Below, piece by piece: positions 54,599 through 64,000 of a stretch of DNA of 64,000 nucleotides. This DNA is from Maledivibacter sp. (GTDB lineage Bacteria; Bacillota; Clostridia; Peptostreptococcales; Caminicellaceae). The DNA lies in contig JAOASB010000045.1 of assembly GCA_025210375.1 (NCBI GenBank), forward strand, positions 99,826-163,825. Reading direction: 5' to 3'. How positions within the stretch are numbered: position 1 is the stretch's first letter; each line of letters begins with the position of its first letter. Both the position numbers and the translations under genes were made by a program. The notes beneath the pieces were generated by a model. That model worked only from the letters and a program-made list of their open reading frames with translations, made no database searches and had not been told where the DNA came from.

Positions 54599-55231
54599 CT
54601 ACTTAACTTTTATACTATCTTTAATCTGCTCAAATTTGTTTGAACCTATCCCACTCACATTCTTGATATCTTCAATGCTTTTGAATCCATTATTTTTTTG
54701 TCTATATTTTATTATCCTCTCGCTTATAGATTCACCTATACCATCTAGCTTAGTTAGTTGCTCCTTTGTTGCGGTGTTGATATTTATTTTTTTATCAATC
54801 CCTATTATATCAGAGTCACTACTGACCCCAATATCAATTTTTTCACCAATTTCAGGAATGATAATCTTTTCACCGTCATTTACATACTTAGATCTATTAA
54901 TCCTTAATACATCGGCTTTATCCGTTAGTCCACCAGCCCTATTTATTGCATCAATTACCCTGTCACCTTCTGCTAGAATTATAACCCCAGGTTTTTTTAC
55001 GGCGCCACATATATCAATTTTAATTTTTTTCGGCTCTTTTTTCTCCAGATGGGTCTCTTGAGCGGTATCCTGCTGACTGTTCTTTTCATCTTTGTCCTCA
55101 ATAACTCCTATTTCCTCTTCAATTACTATCTTCTGATTTTCTTTATAGGTAAAATTTTTAATATTAAAAAAAACTACTAAAACTATAAATATTATGATCA
55201 AAATAATTTCTTTTTTGGTCACTTTTTTCAC
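54599..55231 (-). CDS. comEA: ComEA, DNA-binding competence protein
   Basis: A 210-residue membrane-anchored DNA receptor. It has an N-terminal anchor (IILIIIFIVLVVFFNIK), an acidic linker, an SLBB domain (IDICGAVKKPGVIILAEGDRVIDAINRAGGLT) and a C-terminal double helix-hairpin-helix (INTATKEQLTKLDGIGESISERII; FKSIEDIKNVSGIGSNKFEQIKD). It binds double-stranded DNA outside the membrane for uptake. No comEC or comF gene adjoins it. The order of SLBB then HhH is standard for Firmicutes. Confidence 0.93.
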   Translation of the reverse strand: MKKVTKKEIILIIIFIVLVVFFNIKNFTYKENQKIVIEEEIGVIEDKDEKNSQQDTAQETHLEKKEPKKIKIDICGAVKKPGVIILAEGDRVIDAINRAGGLTDKADVLRINRSKYVNDGEKIIIPEIGEKIDIGVSSDSDIIGIDKKININTATKEQLTKLDGIGESISERIIKYRQKNNGFKSIEDIKNVSGIGSNKFEQIKDSIKVK

Positions 55232-55470
55232 AAATTATCCTCCTTTTCTCAAAGCCTAACCCCTTCAATATAGCTCATTACATTTATTCTTTATTATGGA
55301 AATTATAGTTATTATTTCTACCTTTTATTTCTATAACCTTCTTTTTAGCCATAAATACTTAAAATTTTTTTTTATTTTTGTTATACTGTATATAGTGCTT
55401 TAAAAAATCTTTATTATGCTTTCTTAAATATCGAGCTTTATAGAAACATAATTTAACTAGAGGTGAAAAC

Positions 55471-56766
55471 ATGAAACGAATATTTGTAGTAATGCTCATA
55501 GTAAGTATTATAATAACATCCACATTTAGTAGTTTTGCCATAGCTTCTCCGCCCCATATTGATATTTCTTCTGAAAGTTGTGTTTTGATCGATTTTGACA
55601 CTGGCGAAGTTCTCTTTGAAAAAAATTCTCATAAACAGATGTATCCGGCTAGTACAACTAAAATAATGACAGCAATATTGACTTTAGAAAATACAAATCT
55701 TACTGACAAAATTATTATAGATAAACAAACTCCTTTTACTGATGGCAGCCGTATGTATGTTAAAGAAGGCGAAGAATTTACCGTTGATCAATTATTGCAT
55801 GCCCTATTGATAGAGTCGGCTAATGATTCCGCTGTTGCATTAGCAAAGCATATTGCTGGAAGTACTGAAGAATTTGCAAAACTGATGAATAAAAGAGCCA
55901 AAGAGTTAGGTGCCCTAAATACTAATTTTACAAATCCCCACGGACTCCCCGATGAAAAACATGTAACTACGGCTTATGATTTATCCATGATTGCTAAATA
56001 CGGTATGACATTACCTAAGTTTAAGGAAATTGTTAAAACCATAAAATATCAAATACCAGCAACAGAAAAAACTCCTGAAATTAGATATTTTAGAAATAGA
56101 AATAGACTTCTTCATGGAATTGGCCCTAGCAATCAAATAAAATATAAGGGTAAATGGATTGATATAAAATATGATATAGTTGATGGTATCAAAACTGGAT
56201 ATACTACTAAAGCAGAACAATGCCTTGTTTCAACTGCATTTAAGGACAATAGAAGAGTTATTTCTGTTGTTTTAAAGACTAATAGACCTAATCAGTATTT
56301 GGACTCAAGAAAGCTGATTGACTATGGTTTTGATAATTTTAAGAAAATAAATGTTATTAATTCTGGTACTAACCTAAAAACAATTGAAATTGAAAATGGG
56401 ATTGAGAAAACCTTAGATTTACTAACCCAGGATAGTATTTCAAAAATTGTTCCTAATGATACCATAGAATCTAATATAAAGCAAAAAATTGAACTGAGTT
56501 CAGATATAAAAGCCCCTATAACTAAGGGAGAAGTATTAGGTACCGTTTCCTTTAGTCTTAATGGTGAGGTTATAGGTAGTACAAATTTGATTGCTAAGAG
56601 TTCTGTAGATGAGAAGCAGTTATATAAGATAATTAAAAGAATACAAGACCCCCAAAATATGTCACTATATAAGATAATACTTGGAGTAATTGTTGTTTTT
56701 CTAGTCTGGAGAACAGTAGTAACTATAAGAAGAGTTAGAAGAAAACGTAGAAGATGGAAATGGTAA
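55471..56766 (+). CDS. dacF: D-alanyl-D-alanine carboxypeptidase (DacF/DacA type)
   Basis: A 431-residue penicillin-binding protein. It has a signal peptide (VVMLIVSIIITSTFSSFAIAS), the SxxK box STTK at residues 61-64, SAN in ESANDSAVA, KTG in GIKTGYTTKAEQ, then the C-terminal beta domain PBP5_C, a final membrane segment and a basic tail (VRRKRRRWKW). It trims the last D-Ala of cell-wall peptides. The C-terminal transmembrane anchor resembles DacF more than DacB. AGAGGTG precedes the ATG. Single gene. Confidence 0.93.
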   Translation: MKRIFVVMLIVSIIITSTFSSFAIASPPHIDISSESCVLIDFDTGEVLFEKNSHKQMYPASTTKIMTAILTLENTNLTDKIIIDKQTPFTDGSRMYVKEGEEFTVDQLLHALLIESANDSAVALAKHIAGSTEEFAKLMNKRAKELGALNTNFTNPHGLPDEKHVTTAYDLSMIAKYGMTLPKFKEIVKTIKYQIPATEKTPEIRYFRNRNRLLHGIGPSNQIKYKGKWIDIKYDIVDGIKTGYTTKAEQCLVSTAFKDNRRVISVVLKTNRPNQYLDSRKLIDYGFDNFKKINVINSGTNLKTIEIENGIEKTLDLLTQDSISKIVPNDTIESNIKQKIELSSDIKAPITKGEVLGTVSFSLNGEVIGSTNLIAKSSVDEKQLYKIIKRIQDPQNMSLYKIILGVIVVFLVWRTVVTIRRVRRKRRRWKW

Positions 56767-56800
56767 AAAAAAAAGCGACCTAAGAGTCGCTTTTTTTATT
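56765..56800. terminator. bidirectional terminator between dacF and ridA
   Basis: GCGAC-CTAAGA-GTCGC flanked by A-run and T-run on both sides, serving both convergent genes. Confidence 0.9.
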
Positions 56801-57179
56801 TAACAACTGCTATCATTTCTATTTCTACATTTACATCCTTAGGCAATCTTGCCACCTCAACACATGCTCTAGCAGGCTTATGAGTATTAAAATATTGTCC
56901 ATATACTTCATTTATTCTACCAAATTGATTCATATCCTTAATGAAAACAGTTGCCTTTATTACATTTTCAAGTGTTGTACCAGCCTCTTCTAGTATAGCT
57001 TTTCCATTTTCTAAGCATTGTCTTGTCTCATCTTCAATGCTTCCCTGTACCATTTCACCAGTAGCAGAATTAAATGGTATCTGTCCAGAAACAAAAAGTA
57101 GATTTCCTGCTAAAATAGCCTGTGAATAGGGGCCAACAGCTGCAGGTGCCTTATCAGTATGTATTACTTTTAAATCCAT
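56796..57179 (-). CDS. ridA: RidA family 2-iminobutanoate/enamine deaminase
   Basis: A 127-residue YjgF/YER057c protein. [23 protein letters not shown], the catalytic Arg in [25 protein letters not shown] and typical length identify RidA. It hydrolyses reactive enamines and imines released by PLP enzymes. GGAGGG precedes the ATG. It shares the minus strand with the YheO-type regulator just upstream, a pairing also seen where D-amino-acid or serine catabolism is regulated; cotranscription is possible across 118 bases. Confidence 0.95.
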   Translation of the reverse strand: MDLKVIHTDKAPAAVGPYSQAILAGNLLFVSGQIPFNSATGEMVQGSIEDETRQCLENGKAILEEAGTTLENVIKATVFIKDMNQFGRINEVYGQYFNTHKPARACVEVARLPKDVNVEIEMIAVVK

Positions 57180-57297
57180 AATTAAACCCTCCTAATATTA
57201 TATAAATTGTAATAACAAACAAAGTGTTAACCTATAAAAACCAAATAAATGTATATATATATGACCTAATAGAACTTAAATCTCTATACAACTCCAT

Positions 57298-57951
57298 TTA
57301 TTTTGTATCTACTCTAATCTCATCTAAATAATTATATATAGTATATCTTGAAACACAAAGTACCTTAGCCACATAATCTATAGCTCCCTTTATTAAAAAG
57401 GCTCCTTGATTATCCAGTTTCTTAACAATATTTACTTTTTCTTCTTTCCCCATATAAGCTACTGGTTTACCCACTTCATCCAATGTATTTTTCACAATAT
57501 CAATCAATACATCGTTTACTCTATTTCCACTATCCTGGGAACTCTTTTCGGTTTCTGAAACTTCAGTCTTTGTTAACTCATCTATTACCTTTTTTGCAAC
57601 CACTAACTCAGATAGATCAAAGTTTATACAAAGGCACCCTAATACCACATCATTCTCATCCTTTATAAACATTGTTGAGGATTTTAAGGCTCTTCCTTCA
57701 AGACTCTTTCCAGTATAATTTATTATATTGTCCTTTATACTACCTTTACGTACTGCCTTTAATCCCACTTCTGTCATAGGACTTCCTACACTTCTACCAG
57801 TCACATGACCGTTCTTGATAGCAACTATAGAACTTTCCATCCTACTAAAATCATGAAGAATGACTTCACAGTTTTTCCCGAATGTTTTCGATAAACCTTC
57901 TACAATGGGTATATAGCTTTTCAAAATCGGGTTCAACGTCCTATCCATCAA
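57298..57951 (-). CDS. YheO/DauR-type transcriptional regulator (PAS plus HTH)
   Basis: A 217-residue regulator. Residues about 7-120 form the YheO-type PAS domain (LKSYIPIVEGLSKTFGKNCEVILHDFS; NYTGKSLEGRALKSSTMFIKD). The C-terminal helix-turn-helix (LIKGAIDYVAKVLCVSRYTIYNYLDEIR) matches the HTH_22 type. DauR, a relative, controls D-arginine catabolism, and many members adjoin ridA, as here. GGGGGAG lies before the ATG pair at the start. The ligand is unknown. Confidence 0.88.
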   Translation of the reverse strand: MMDRTLNPILKSYIPIVEGLSKTFGKNCEVILHDFSRMESSIVAIKNGHVTGRSVGSPMTEVGLKAVRKGSIKDNIINYTGKSLEGRALKSSTMFIKDENDVVLGCLCINFDLSELVVAKKVIDELTKTEVSETEKSSQDSGNRVNDVLIDIVKNTLDEVGKPVAYMGKEEKVNIVKKLDNQGAFLIKGAIDYVAKVLCVSRYTIYNYLDEIRVDTK

Positions 57952-57973
57952 ATTCTCCCCCTAAATATGAATA

Positions 57974-60448
57974 TTATTTTGCAACAATATTAACTAATTT
58001 TCCAGGAATACAAATAACTTTTATAATATTCTTCCCATCTATAAACGATTTTATCTTTTCGTTATCTAAGGCTAATTTTCCTATTCCATCCTTTGTCATA
58101 TCTTTACTTACATTGATTTTATCCCTTACTTTTCCATTCACCTGTAAAACTATTTCTACCTCTTCTTTTACTAGGGCCTTTTCGTCGTACTTTGGCCAAG
58201 CTTCATTGTGTACGCTTCCTTTTTTGTCAAGTATACTCCATAACTCTTCTGTCATGTGGGGAGCAAATGGACAAAGAAGCACTAAAATAGTTTCTACAGA
58301 CTTTGTGATTAAATCAGAATTTATTTTTTCTTTATCTATTTCCTTATATTTATATGTCTCATTTACAAGACCCATAATAGCACTAATTGCAGTATTAAAA
58401 TTGAATCTTTGACTTATATCCTCAGTAACTTTTTTAACTGTATTGTTAATCACATAGTTCAATTCTTTATCTTCTTTTCCTTTTATCACTATAGCTGCAT
58501 TTTCTGAGGATAAAACATATTCCTTGAGCTCATCTACTAATCTCCAAACCCTATTTAAAAATCTAAAGGATCCCTCTACTCCTGTATCGCTCCACTCTAA
58601 ATCTCTTTCAGGTGGTGCAGCAAATAGAATAAATAGTCTTGCTGTATCAGCACCATACTCAGAAATTATTTCCTTAGGACTTACTACATTACCTTTAGAC
58701 TTTGACATCTTAGCTCCGTCTTTAAGCACCATGCCTTGAGTCAATAGATTCTTAAATGGCTCGTCAACAGGAGATAATCCTATATCATGAAGAACCTTTG
58801 TAAAAAATCTTGCATATAGAAGATGTAAAATAGCATGCTCTACTCCACCAATATATTGGTCTACATCCATCCAGTAAGCTGCTTTTTTCTTATCGAAAAG
58901 CTTATCTGCATTCTTGGGATCAGTATATCTTAAGAAATACCAAGATGAGTCAACAAATGTATCCATGGTATCAGTTTCTCTTTTAGCCATAGCTCCACAT
59001 TTAGGACAAGGAGTATTTTTAAAGGATTCACTTGTTGTCAATGGTGATTCTCCTTTTCCGCTAAATACAACATCTGTTGGAAGTAATACAGGCAAATCTT
59101 TTTCCGGTACAGGTACAATACCACATTTTTCACAATATACCATAGGTATTGGTGTTCCCCAGTATCTCTGGCGAGATATCAACCAGTCTCTAAGTCTATA
59201 ATTAATAGTTCTTTTACCATAATTATTAGATTCCATAAACTGTATGATTTTCTCTAAACCATCCACGTTTTGTAGTCCATCAAATTCATCTGAATTTACC
59301 ATTACACCTCTTTCAATATATGGTAATTCTAGATCTTCTACTTTATCTAGGTCCTCAGGTTTTATGACTGGTACTATATCAATATCATATTTTTTTGCAA
59401 ACTCAAAATCTCTTTCGTCATGGGCTGGTACAGCCATAATGGCGCCTGTTCCATAATCCATAAGTACATAATTAGCAATATAAATCGGAATTTTTTTATT
59501 ATTTAGTGGATTTACTGCATATTTACCAGTAAATATACCCTCTTTTTCTACATTACTTGCAGTTCTTTCAATGGTTGTGGCATGTTGTAATTTATTAACA
59601 AATGCTAATACATCGCTCTCATATTCACTACCACTTACTAATTCCTTCACTAAAGGATGCTCTGGTGCTAAAACCATAAATGTTACACCATAGATTGTAT
59701 CTGGTCTAGTAGTAAATATATCTAGGGCCTTATCAGTCCCTTCAACTTCAAATGACATTTGGGCTCCATAACTTCTGCCAATCCAATTTGACTGCATGGT
59801 TTTAACTTTTTCAGGCCAACCCGTTAGTTTATCAATATCCTTAAGTAATTTATCGGCATAGTCTGTTATCTTAAAATACCATTGTTCAAGATTCTTTTTA
59901 ATAACTACAGTCTCACATCTTTCGCATCTGTCATTAACAACCTGCTCATTAGCTAGAACAGTCTCACATGATGGACACCAGTTAACAGGTGACTTCTTCT
60001 TATATGCTAATCCATGCTCATAAAACTTCAAGAACATCCATTGAGTCCATTTATAATAATCGGGTAGGCACGTAGTAACTTCTCTATCCCAATCATAACT
60101 AATTCCTAATTCTTGTAACTGTTTTTGCATTTCAGCAACATTTTCTTTAGTCCATTTATCTGGATGAATATCATGCTTTATAGCTGCATTTTCTGCTGGA
60201 AGTCCAAATGCGTCCCATCCGATTGGATGAAGAACATTGTAGCCATTCATAGTCTTAAACCTCGCAACAACATCCCCAATTGAATAGTTTCTTACATGCC
60301 CCATATGCAATTTACCTGAAGGATATGGAAACATCTCAAGGCAATAATACTTCTCTTTATCAAAATTTTCATCAACCTTGAATGCTTTTTCTTCTTGCCA
60401 TTTTTTTTGCCATTTTTCTTCAATTTCATTAAAATTATATTTTGTCAT
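57974..60448 (-). CDS. leuS: leucyl-tRNA synthetase
   Basis: An 824-residue class I synthetase. HMGH at residues 48-51 ([14 protein letters not shown]) and KMSKS in [14 protein letters not shown] are the ATP-site motifs. The inserted CP1 editing domain shows [12 protein letters not shown] and the conserved Asp in [10 protein letters not shown]. It also has zinc-like CPSC...CERC and CPKC segments. Length is typical of bacterial LeuS. It is controlled by a T-box leader immediately upstream. Confidence 0.97.
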   Translation of the reverse strand: MTKYNFNEIEEKWQKKWQEEKAFKVDENFDKEKYYCLEMFPYPSGKLHMGHVRNYSIGDVVARFKTMNGYNVLHPIGWDAFGLPAENAAIKHDIHPDKWTKENVAEMQKQLQELGISYDWDREVTTCLPDYYKWTQWMFLKFYEHGLAYKKKSPVNWCPSCETVLANEQVVNDRCERCETVVIKKNLEQWYFKITDYADKLLKDIDKLTGWPEKVKTMQSNWIGRSYGAQMSFEVEGTDKALDIFTTRPDTIYGVTFMVLAPEHPLVKELVSGSEYESDVLAFVNKLQHATTIERTASNVEKEGIFTGKYAVNPLNNKKIPIYIANYVLMDYGTGAIMAVPAHDERDFEFAKKYDIDIVPVIKPEDLDKVEDLELPYIERGVMVNSDEFDGLQNVDGLEKIIQFMESNNYGKRTINYRLRDWLISRQRYWGTPIPMVYCEKCGIVPVPEKDLPVLLPTDVVFSGKGESPLTTSESFKNTPCPKCGAMAKRETDTMDTFVDSSWYFLRYTDPKNADKLFDKKKAAYWMDVDQYIGGVEHAILHLLYARFFTKVLHDIGLSPVDEPFKNLLTQGMVLKDGAKMSKSKGNVVSPKEIISEYGADTARLFILFAAPPERDLEWSDTGVEGSFRFLNRVWRLVDELKEYVLSSENAAIVIKGKEDKELNYVINNTVKKVTEDISQRFNFNTAISAIMGLVNETYKYKEIDKEKINSDLITKSVETILVLLCPFAPHMTEELWSILDKKGSVHNEAWPKYDEKALVKEEVEIVLQVNGKVRDKINVSKDMTKDGIGKLALDNEKIKSFIDGKNIIKVICIPGKLVNIVAK

Positions 60449-60517
60449 GGATTTGCCTCCTTCAACTTATTTTTCCCATGTGTGGAAAGTATTCTAATAT
60501 AATGGGTATTTAGGTAT

Positions 60518-60790
60518 AAAAAAAACGGTACCCAAAATTAACTGCCCCTAACTATATAGGGACGAGATTCTTCCCGCGGTACCACCCTATTTGACACTAT
60601 GTCCACTTATATGGTTTTTTAAAGGTAACCAACCTAATATCTACCTAGATTATTCATAGAAAACTTAAAACTAAAATAATATTTTCAAACTTTCTATAAC
60701 TAATCTGGGCTAAGGCAAGTTCAAAAGCTATCTATATCGATTCCCACCAACCATCGACTCTCTGAAGGCTATACACTTAAAAAGCCCTAT
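60518..60790 (-). promoter_or_regulatory. T-box riboswitch of leuS
   Basis: The minus strand carries the T-box AGGGTGGTACCGCGG (60574-60588), which forms the antiterminator. A terminator follows, ending GGGTACCG-TTTTTTTT (60518-60533). Stem I has AGAGAG and GGTTGGTGGGAATC (60739-60763) and a closing GGGCT/AGCCC. In GAACTTGCC the triplet CTT at 60717-60719, a leucine codon, fits the specifier place. Uncharged tRNA-Leu would turn leuS on. A palindromic insert separates stem I from the antiterminator. Confidence 0.92.
60647..60706. repeat. palindromic insert in the T-box linker (R4)
   Basis: AGATTATTCATAGAAA (60647-60662) faces TTTCTATAACTAATCT (60691-60706) as an inverted repeat. One arm with its flank (60679-60715) also matches 782-819 near the macro gene over about 37 bases. 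Confidence 0.6.
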
Positions 60791-60803
60791 AGTATTGGGC
60801 CCT
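60782..60803 (-). terminator. possible terminator of rsfS at the 5' edge of the T-box leader
   Basis: GCCC-AATACTATA-GGGC followed by TTTTT on the minus strand. The 3' arm GGGCT is also the start of T-box stem I, so the two structures may compete. Confidence 0.4.
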
Positions 60804-60921
60804 TTTATATTGTCTAAATTCACTTAGTGAAATGACCTAAATTAACCTTTAATTAAAATAACTATCTACTACTCCTATATTTAAACTCTATTAAGTTGTG
60901 TTATCAATAATTGTAATAATT

Positions 60922-61284
60922 TTATCTTTCAATGTCAATATCTAATTCAATATATTTTGAACCTTTCCAAATTCTTTCTATATCATAAAAGCTTCTTTCA
61001 TCTTCTGTAAATATATGAACAACTATATCCATGTAATCTAATAAAATCCAGTTTCCCTCATTATGACCTTCTTTATGATTTATAATTTCACCGATTTTAC
61101 TTAATTGCTTTTCAACTTCATCAGCTAGAGCAGTTGTATGCCTTATTGAAGTTCCTGTTGCAATTACAAAATAATCTGCGAAGCCCGATATATCAGAAAC
61201 ATCAAGCAATACTATATCTTTTCCCTTTTTACCATCTAAAATTTTACAGATATTCAAAGCCAGCTCTTTTTCTTTTTTTGTCAT
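60922..61284 (-). CDS. rsfS: ribosome silencing factor RsfS
   Basis: A 120-residue protein. VSDISGFADYFVIATGTSIRHTTALADEVEKQL and WILLDYMDIVVHIFTEDERSFYDIERIW are RsfS (DUF143/Iojap) signatures. It binds uL14 on the large subunit and blocks subunit joining when nutrients are short. GGGAGG precedes the ATG. The order nadD-yqeK-rsfS on one strand is widespread in Firmicutes; here a CaCA exchanger gene is inserted between yqeK and rsfS. Confidence 0.96.
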   Translation of the reverse strand: MTKKEKELALNICKILDGKKGKDIVLLDVSDISGFADYFVIATGTSIRHTTALADEVEKQLSKIGEIINHKEGHNEGNWILLDYMDIVVHIFTEDERSFYDIERIWKGSKYIELDIDIER

Positions 61285-61324
61285 CTAATATCCTCCCTTA
61301 TATGTAGAACCAGGCCTAATTTAT

Positions 61325-62332
61325 CTACCCTAAGAATACATTATACCCTAAGAAGGTCAAGTATAACAGATAAATTAAAAGCAATATACTCCCAGTGGTT
61401 CTTTTTAGCTTTCTATTGTATATCCCAGAACCAACTAATATCAGCATAAGTAATAATGACACTGGCAAATCAACATAAAGAGTATGGGGAATATCTTTGA
61501 ATATTCTTCCAAATACAACTATATCTCTTTTACTGATAACGAGGCCATATTTTGTTGTAAAAGATGCTGTTCCCAGTATCATCGTACTATTTAATATATT
61601 TGCCCCTATTATATTGCCTACAGAAATTCCCTCGTGGCCCTTTACTATAGCAGTAATACTGGTTGTTAGTTCCGGCAAAGATGTTCCTAGGGCTATTAGG
61701 GTCAAACTTATGATTTGCTCAGGAACATTAAAGAACAGTGCTATTGTTCTTCCATTTTTTACTAAAAGTTGGGCTCCGATAATGATAAAAATAGCCCCCA
61801 GTCCAAATTTAGAAATATTAGTTAAAATAGCTTTAGACTTAACCCTTCCCTCGACTTTTTTATTTTCGACTAGTATATTGCTCCCCTTAAACTGCTTAAG
61901 ATTTAATTGGATAAATATGAGTAAAACTACAAGTAAAATAGCTCCTTCGCTTTTTGACAATATTGTATCACTACTAAAAATTAATAATAGTATAGTTGAA
62001 ATTATCATAAGTATACCTTTTTCACTAAAGAGCTTCCTATTTATATCTCCAGGTGCAAAAAGTACTGATGTAGAAAGTATTAATCCTATATTGCAGATTG
62101 TTGATCCCACAGCATTACCTATGGCCATATCCGGTGAGCCTTGAGCTGAAGCAAAAACAGAAACAAATAGCTCAGGTAAAGTTGTAGCTAAACTAACTAT
62201 TGTTGCCCCTATTATAATAGTGGGTATCCCCGTGATGGTGGCAAACCAAACTGAAGCATCCACAAATAAATCTCCACCCTTAATTATTATAACAAGCCCA
62301 ACCAAAAATAGTATAAAGGGAATATAAATCAC
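61325..62332 (-). CDS. CaCA-family Ca2+/cation antiporter (YrbG-like)
   Basis: A 335-residue membrane exchanger with two alpha repeats. The first contains ATIVSLATTLPELFVSVFA and GNAVGSTICNIGLIL; the second ALGTSLPELTTSITAIVKG and VGNIIGANILNSTMILG. The conserved acidic residues of both repeats are present. About ten membrane segments. It exchanges calcium for sodium or protons. It breaks the usual yqeK-rsfS neighbour order, so it may have been inserted. A start with upstream sequence CTG-rich TGGAGGAA is well placed. Confidence 0.93.
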   Translation of the reverse strand: MIYIPFILFLVGLVIIIKGGDLFVDASVWFATITGIPTIIIGATIVSLATTLPELFVSVFASAQGSPDMAIGNAVGSTICNIGLILSTSVLFAPGDINRKLFSEKGILMIISTILLLIFSSDTILSKSEGAILLVVLLIFIQLNLKQFKGSNILVENKKVEGRVKSKAILTNISKFGLGAIFIIIGAQLLVKNGRTIALFFNVPEQIISLTLIALGTSLPELTTSITAIVKGHEGISVGNIIGANILNSTMILGTASFTTKYGLVISKRDIVVFGRIFKDIPHTLYVDLPVSLLLMLILVGSGIYNRKLKRTTGSILLLIYLLYLTFLGYNVFLG

Positions 62333-62410
62333 AGCTGAATTCCTCCATTATCTCTTATTACTTCAATCTATTTGAATTGAAAAAATTTAAGAAATCATAC
62401 TATATTATAT

Positions 62411-62989
62411 TCATTTAACCTTTAAATTATTTAAAATCAAACTATTCCTAGCAAAAATACTATTGATATGTAAAAGTAGACCCCTGGAAATCACATGATT
62501 AATCGAATTATTTAAAGCCATTAGTGTGGCTTTATCCAAATCCTCTAAAGCTATTCCCCTTATATCTTCAACCCCAGGAAACTTTCTGTTTGGCTCTATA
62601 TAGTCAGCTACGTAAATAACTTTTTCTATATCTGTCATGTTTCTTCTACCAACGGTATGATATCTTATTGCATTTAATATATCCATATCTTCTATATCTA
62701 GCTCTCTTTTAACAAGTTCAGCTCCAATTAGCCCATGGGCCAAATCAATTTGCTTATCCATGACATCATCTATTTCTATCTGAAATTTTGCTACATAATG
62801 TCTAGCCTCATTTTCAGATAGATACTTTGCATAATCATGCAGTATTCCAGCCACTGCGGCTTTATACTTACATACATTAAATATTTCAGCCAGCTTAACT
62901 GCTGTGTCGCAAACTCCTACAGAATGAATATATCTTTTCTCTGGTAATTTATCTCTTAATATACCCTTTAATAATTCTATATCCTTCAA
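62411..62989 (-). CDS. yqeK: YqeK, symmetrical Ap4A hydrolase (HD domain)
   Basis: A 192-residue HD-superfamily protein. HSVGVCDTAVKLAEIFN, the HD pair in AAVAGILHDYAKYL, DLAHGLIGAELVKRELD and VIYVADYIEPNRKFPGVEDIR match YqeK. YqeK proteins of Firmicutes split diadenosine tetraphosphate into two ADP using iron. It lies 121 bases after nadD, its usual partner. AGGTG precedes the start. Confidence 0.95.
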   Translation of the reverse strand: MKDIELLKGILRDKLPEKRYIHSVGVCDTAVKLAEIFNVCKYKAAVAGILHDYAKYLSENEARHYVAKFQIEIDDVMDKQIDLAHGLIGAELVKRELDIEDMDILNAIRYHTVGRRNMTDIEKVIYVADYIEPNRKFPGVEDIRGIALEDLDKATLMALNNSINHVISRGLLLHINSIFARNSLILNNLKVK

Positions 62990-63110
62990 CTTTTACACCT
63001 CTAAACATAAATAATAATTTGTATATAGAAATCCCAATAAATCTTTTGCATTTTGTTTCTTAGAATAGACCATAAATATCCCATATTTTAAAAAACAAAA
63101 TATAAATTTA

Positions 63111-63722
63111 TTAGTGGGTTCTATATAGATTATTCTTATATATATAATATTCAACAGATTCAGGTAAGATATATTTTATACTCTTACCTTCTTTAATTCT
63201 TTGCCTTATATCTGTAGATGAAATTGCAAGTGCAGGTACAGAAGTTAATATTATATTCCCATTATATTTTTTATTTAGGTATTCAATTTTCTTTTTAACT
63301 TGATATTCATCAATTCCTGGTCTGCCCGCAGCAATAAAATTACATATGCTCAAAAGCTCTTTAACATTTTTCCATGTTTCAAGCTCATATATTGCGTCGG
63401 CACCAGTAATAAAATACAACTGAGCATCACAATCAACAGCTTCTTTGAATTTTTTTATAGTATCCACAGTATATGATGTCCCATGGTTCTCGATCTCAAT
63501 TTTTGACATCTCAAAGTAGGGATTAGTTATGGTAGCTAATAATGTCATGAAATACCTATGTCCGCTATTAGTTATATTTTCTTCCTCTTTATGGGGTGGA
63601 GTCCCCACGGGAATAAAATATACCATATCTAAATCAAATCGTGTTCTTACTTGTTCTGCTAATACGAGGTGTCCATAATGAATTGGGTCAAATGTTCCAC
63701 CCATCAATCCAATCTTTTTCAT
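63111..63722 (-). CDS. nadD: NadD, nicotinate-nucleotide adenylyltransferase
   Basis: A 203-residue nucleotidyltransferase. GGTFDPIHYGHLVLAEQ at the start is the GxFxPxHxGH motif, and ALAISSTDIRQRIKEG near the end is the second ATP-binding signature (SSTxIR). It adenylates nicotinate mononucleotide to deamido-NAD, in both the de novo and salvage pathways. AGGAAG precedes the ATG. First of the nadD-yqeK group; an obgE gene would be expected just beyond the window edge. Confidence 0.96.
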   Translation of the reverse strand: MKKIGLMGGTFDPIHYGHLVLAEQVRTRFDLDMVYFIPVGTPPHKEEENITNSGHRYFMTLLATITNPYFEMSKIEIENHGTSYTVDTIKKFKEAVDCDAQLYFITGADAIYELETWKNVKELLSICNFIAAGRPGIDEYQVKKKIEYLNKKYNGNIILTSVPALAISSTDIRQRIKEGKSIKYILPESVEYYIYKNNLYRTH

Positions 63723-63865
63723 TTCTTCCTCCGGGCTTTTAGGCTATTTTTCACCTTATTTATAGATAAATAACATTAAGACTTAAAATATATTTCAGAG
63801 AAAATAATGAGTGCTTATACATTTTTTCTTTAAAATATATTAAACCTTAAAGTTGTTTAATATAC

Positions 63866-63898
63866 TATAGATATTCCAGTTAAACAGTTAATTTATAC
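63866..63898. repeat. 33-nt direct repeat at window end, first copy (R3)
   Basis: TATAGATATTCCAGTTAAAC and the following AGTTAATTTATAC recur identically at 63968-64000. Between the two lies GATGTATAAATTAAGTTTAA, an inverted relative, giving a hairpin with the first copy. Confidence 0.65.
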
Positions 63899-63967
63899 AC
63901 ATCAAAAATCCTTAGAATCATCGGATATTTTGAGATGTATAAATTAAGTTTAACTTTGGGAAATCTA

Positions 63968-64000
63968 TATAGATATTCCAGTTAAACAGTTAATTTATAC
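63968..64000. repeat. 33-nt direct repeat at window end, second copy (R3)
   Basis: Identical to 63866-63898 and cut by the window edge, so it probably continues. Confidence 0.65.

Overview
The window reads as a chromosomal segment of a low-GC, anaerobic, spore-forming Firmicute (class Clostridia, possibly the Tissierellia/Peptostreptococcales side). The reasons are strong A+T bias, GGAGG ribosome sites, T-box and purine riboswitches, two mannose/glucose-type PTS loci, a complete selenocysteine system, and spore-type genes (DUF4489, CotA-like laccase, GerMN). I cannot name a species.

Layout. 1-1.8 kb: macro-domain protein, a short GTP-cyclohydrolase-II-like fragment and a membrane-anchored unknown. 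2.1-8.2 kb: a LytS/LytTR two-component pair followed by a CstA-type transporter, two small unknowns and an ArsA/Get3-like ATPase, with a candidate LytTR operator before the transporter genes. 8.2-13 kb: two lipoproteins, a 2-hydroxyacid dehydrogenase and PlsY. 13.1-20.5 kb: a spore-surface-like locus (14-repeat RCC1 protein, two glycosyltransferase-like proteins, DUF4489, a BNR-like propeller, a cysteine-rich protein). 20.5-23.7 kb: an accessory patch with an IS3-family element between 140-bp direct repeats, ending next to tRNA-Sec. 24-27 kb: larB-larE-larC (nickel-pincer cofactor). 27.3-35.9 kb: a probable GalNAc/galactosamine operon (HAD, PfkB kinase, class II aldolase, NagA-type deacetylase, mannose-family PTS, AgaS-type isomerase, GntR). 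36-42.8 kb: a 57-aa Cys-rich ORF, adenosine deaminase under an adenine riboswitch, larA, and crr-nagE-glcT with two antiterminator sites. 42.9-47.7 kb: laccase, GerMN protein, histidine kinase and response regulator. 47.9-54.3 kb: selB-selA, an AGCS symporter and selD, which itself carries an in-frame UGA. 54.6-63.7 kb: comEA, DacF-type carboxypeptidase, ridA, a YheO-type regulator, T-box-leuS, rsfS, a CaCA exchanger, yqeK and nadD.

How it works together. tRNA-Sec, SelA, SelB and SelD form a full Sec-insertion set, and the selD sequence shows UGA is read as Sec here. LarB/E/C make the cofactor used by the LarA homologue, although larA lies about 11 kb away. The PTS/AgaS/NagA/kinase/aldolase genes form a route from GalNAc to triose phosphates, with two copies of a GTGGT-N4-ACCA(C/G) operator.

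The least explained signal is a 151-nt non-coding element (called R1 here) present twice, at 11910-12060 and inverted at 53114-53264. The copies align without gaps at about 83 percent identity, and an outer stem shows compensatory base changes. Each copy is bracketed by a direct duplication of the hairpin it interrupts, and the two hairpins are different. This suggests a small mobile or structured element that inserts at palindromes. A second non-coding family (R2, about 86-203 nt with terminal inverted repeats) occurs four times plus remnants.
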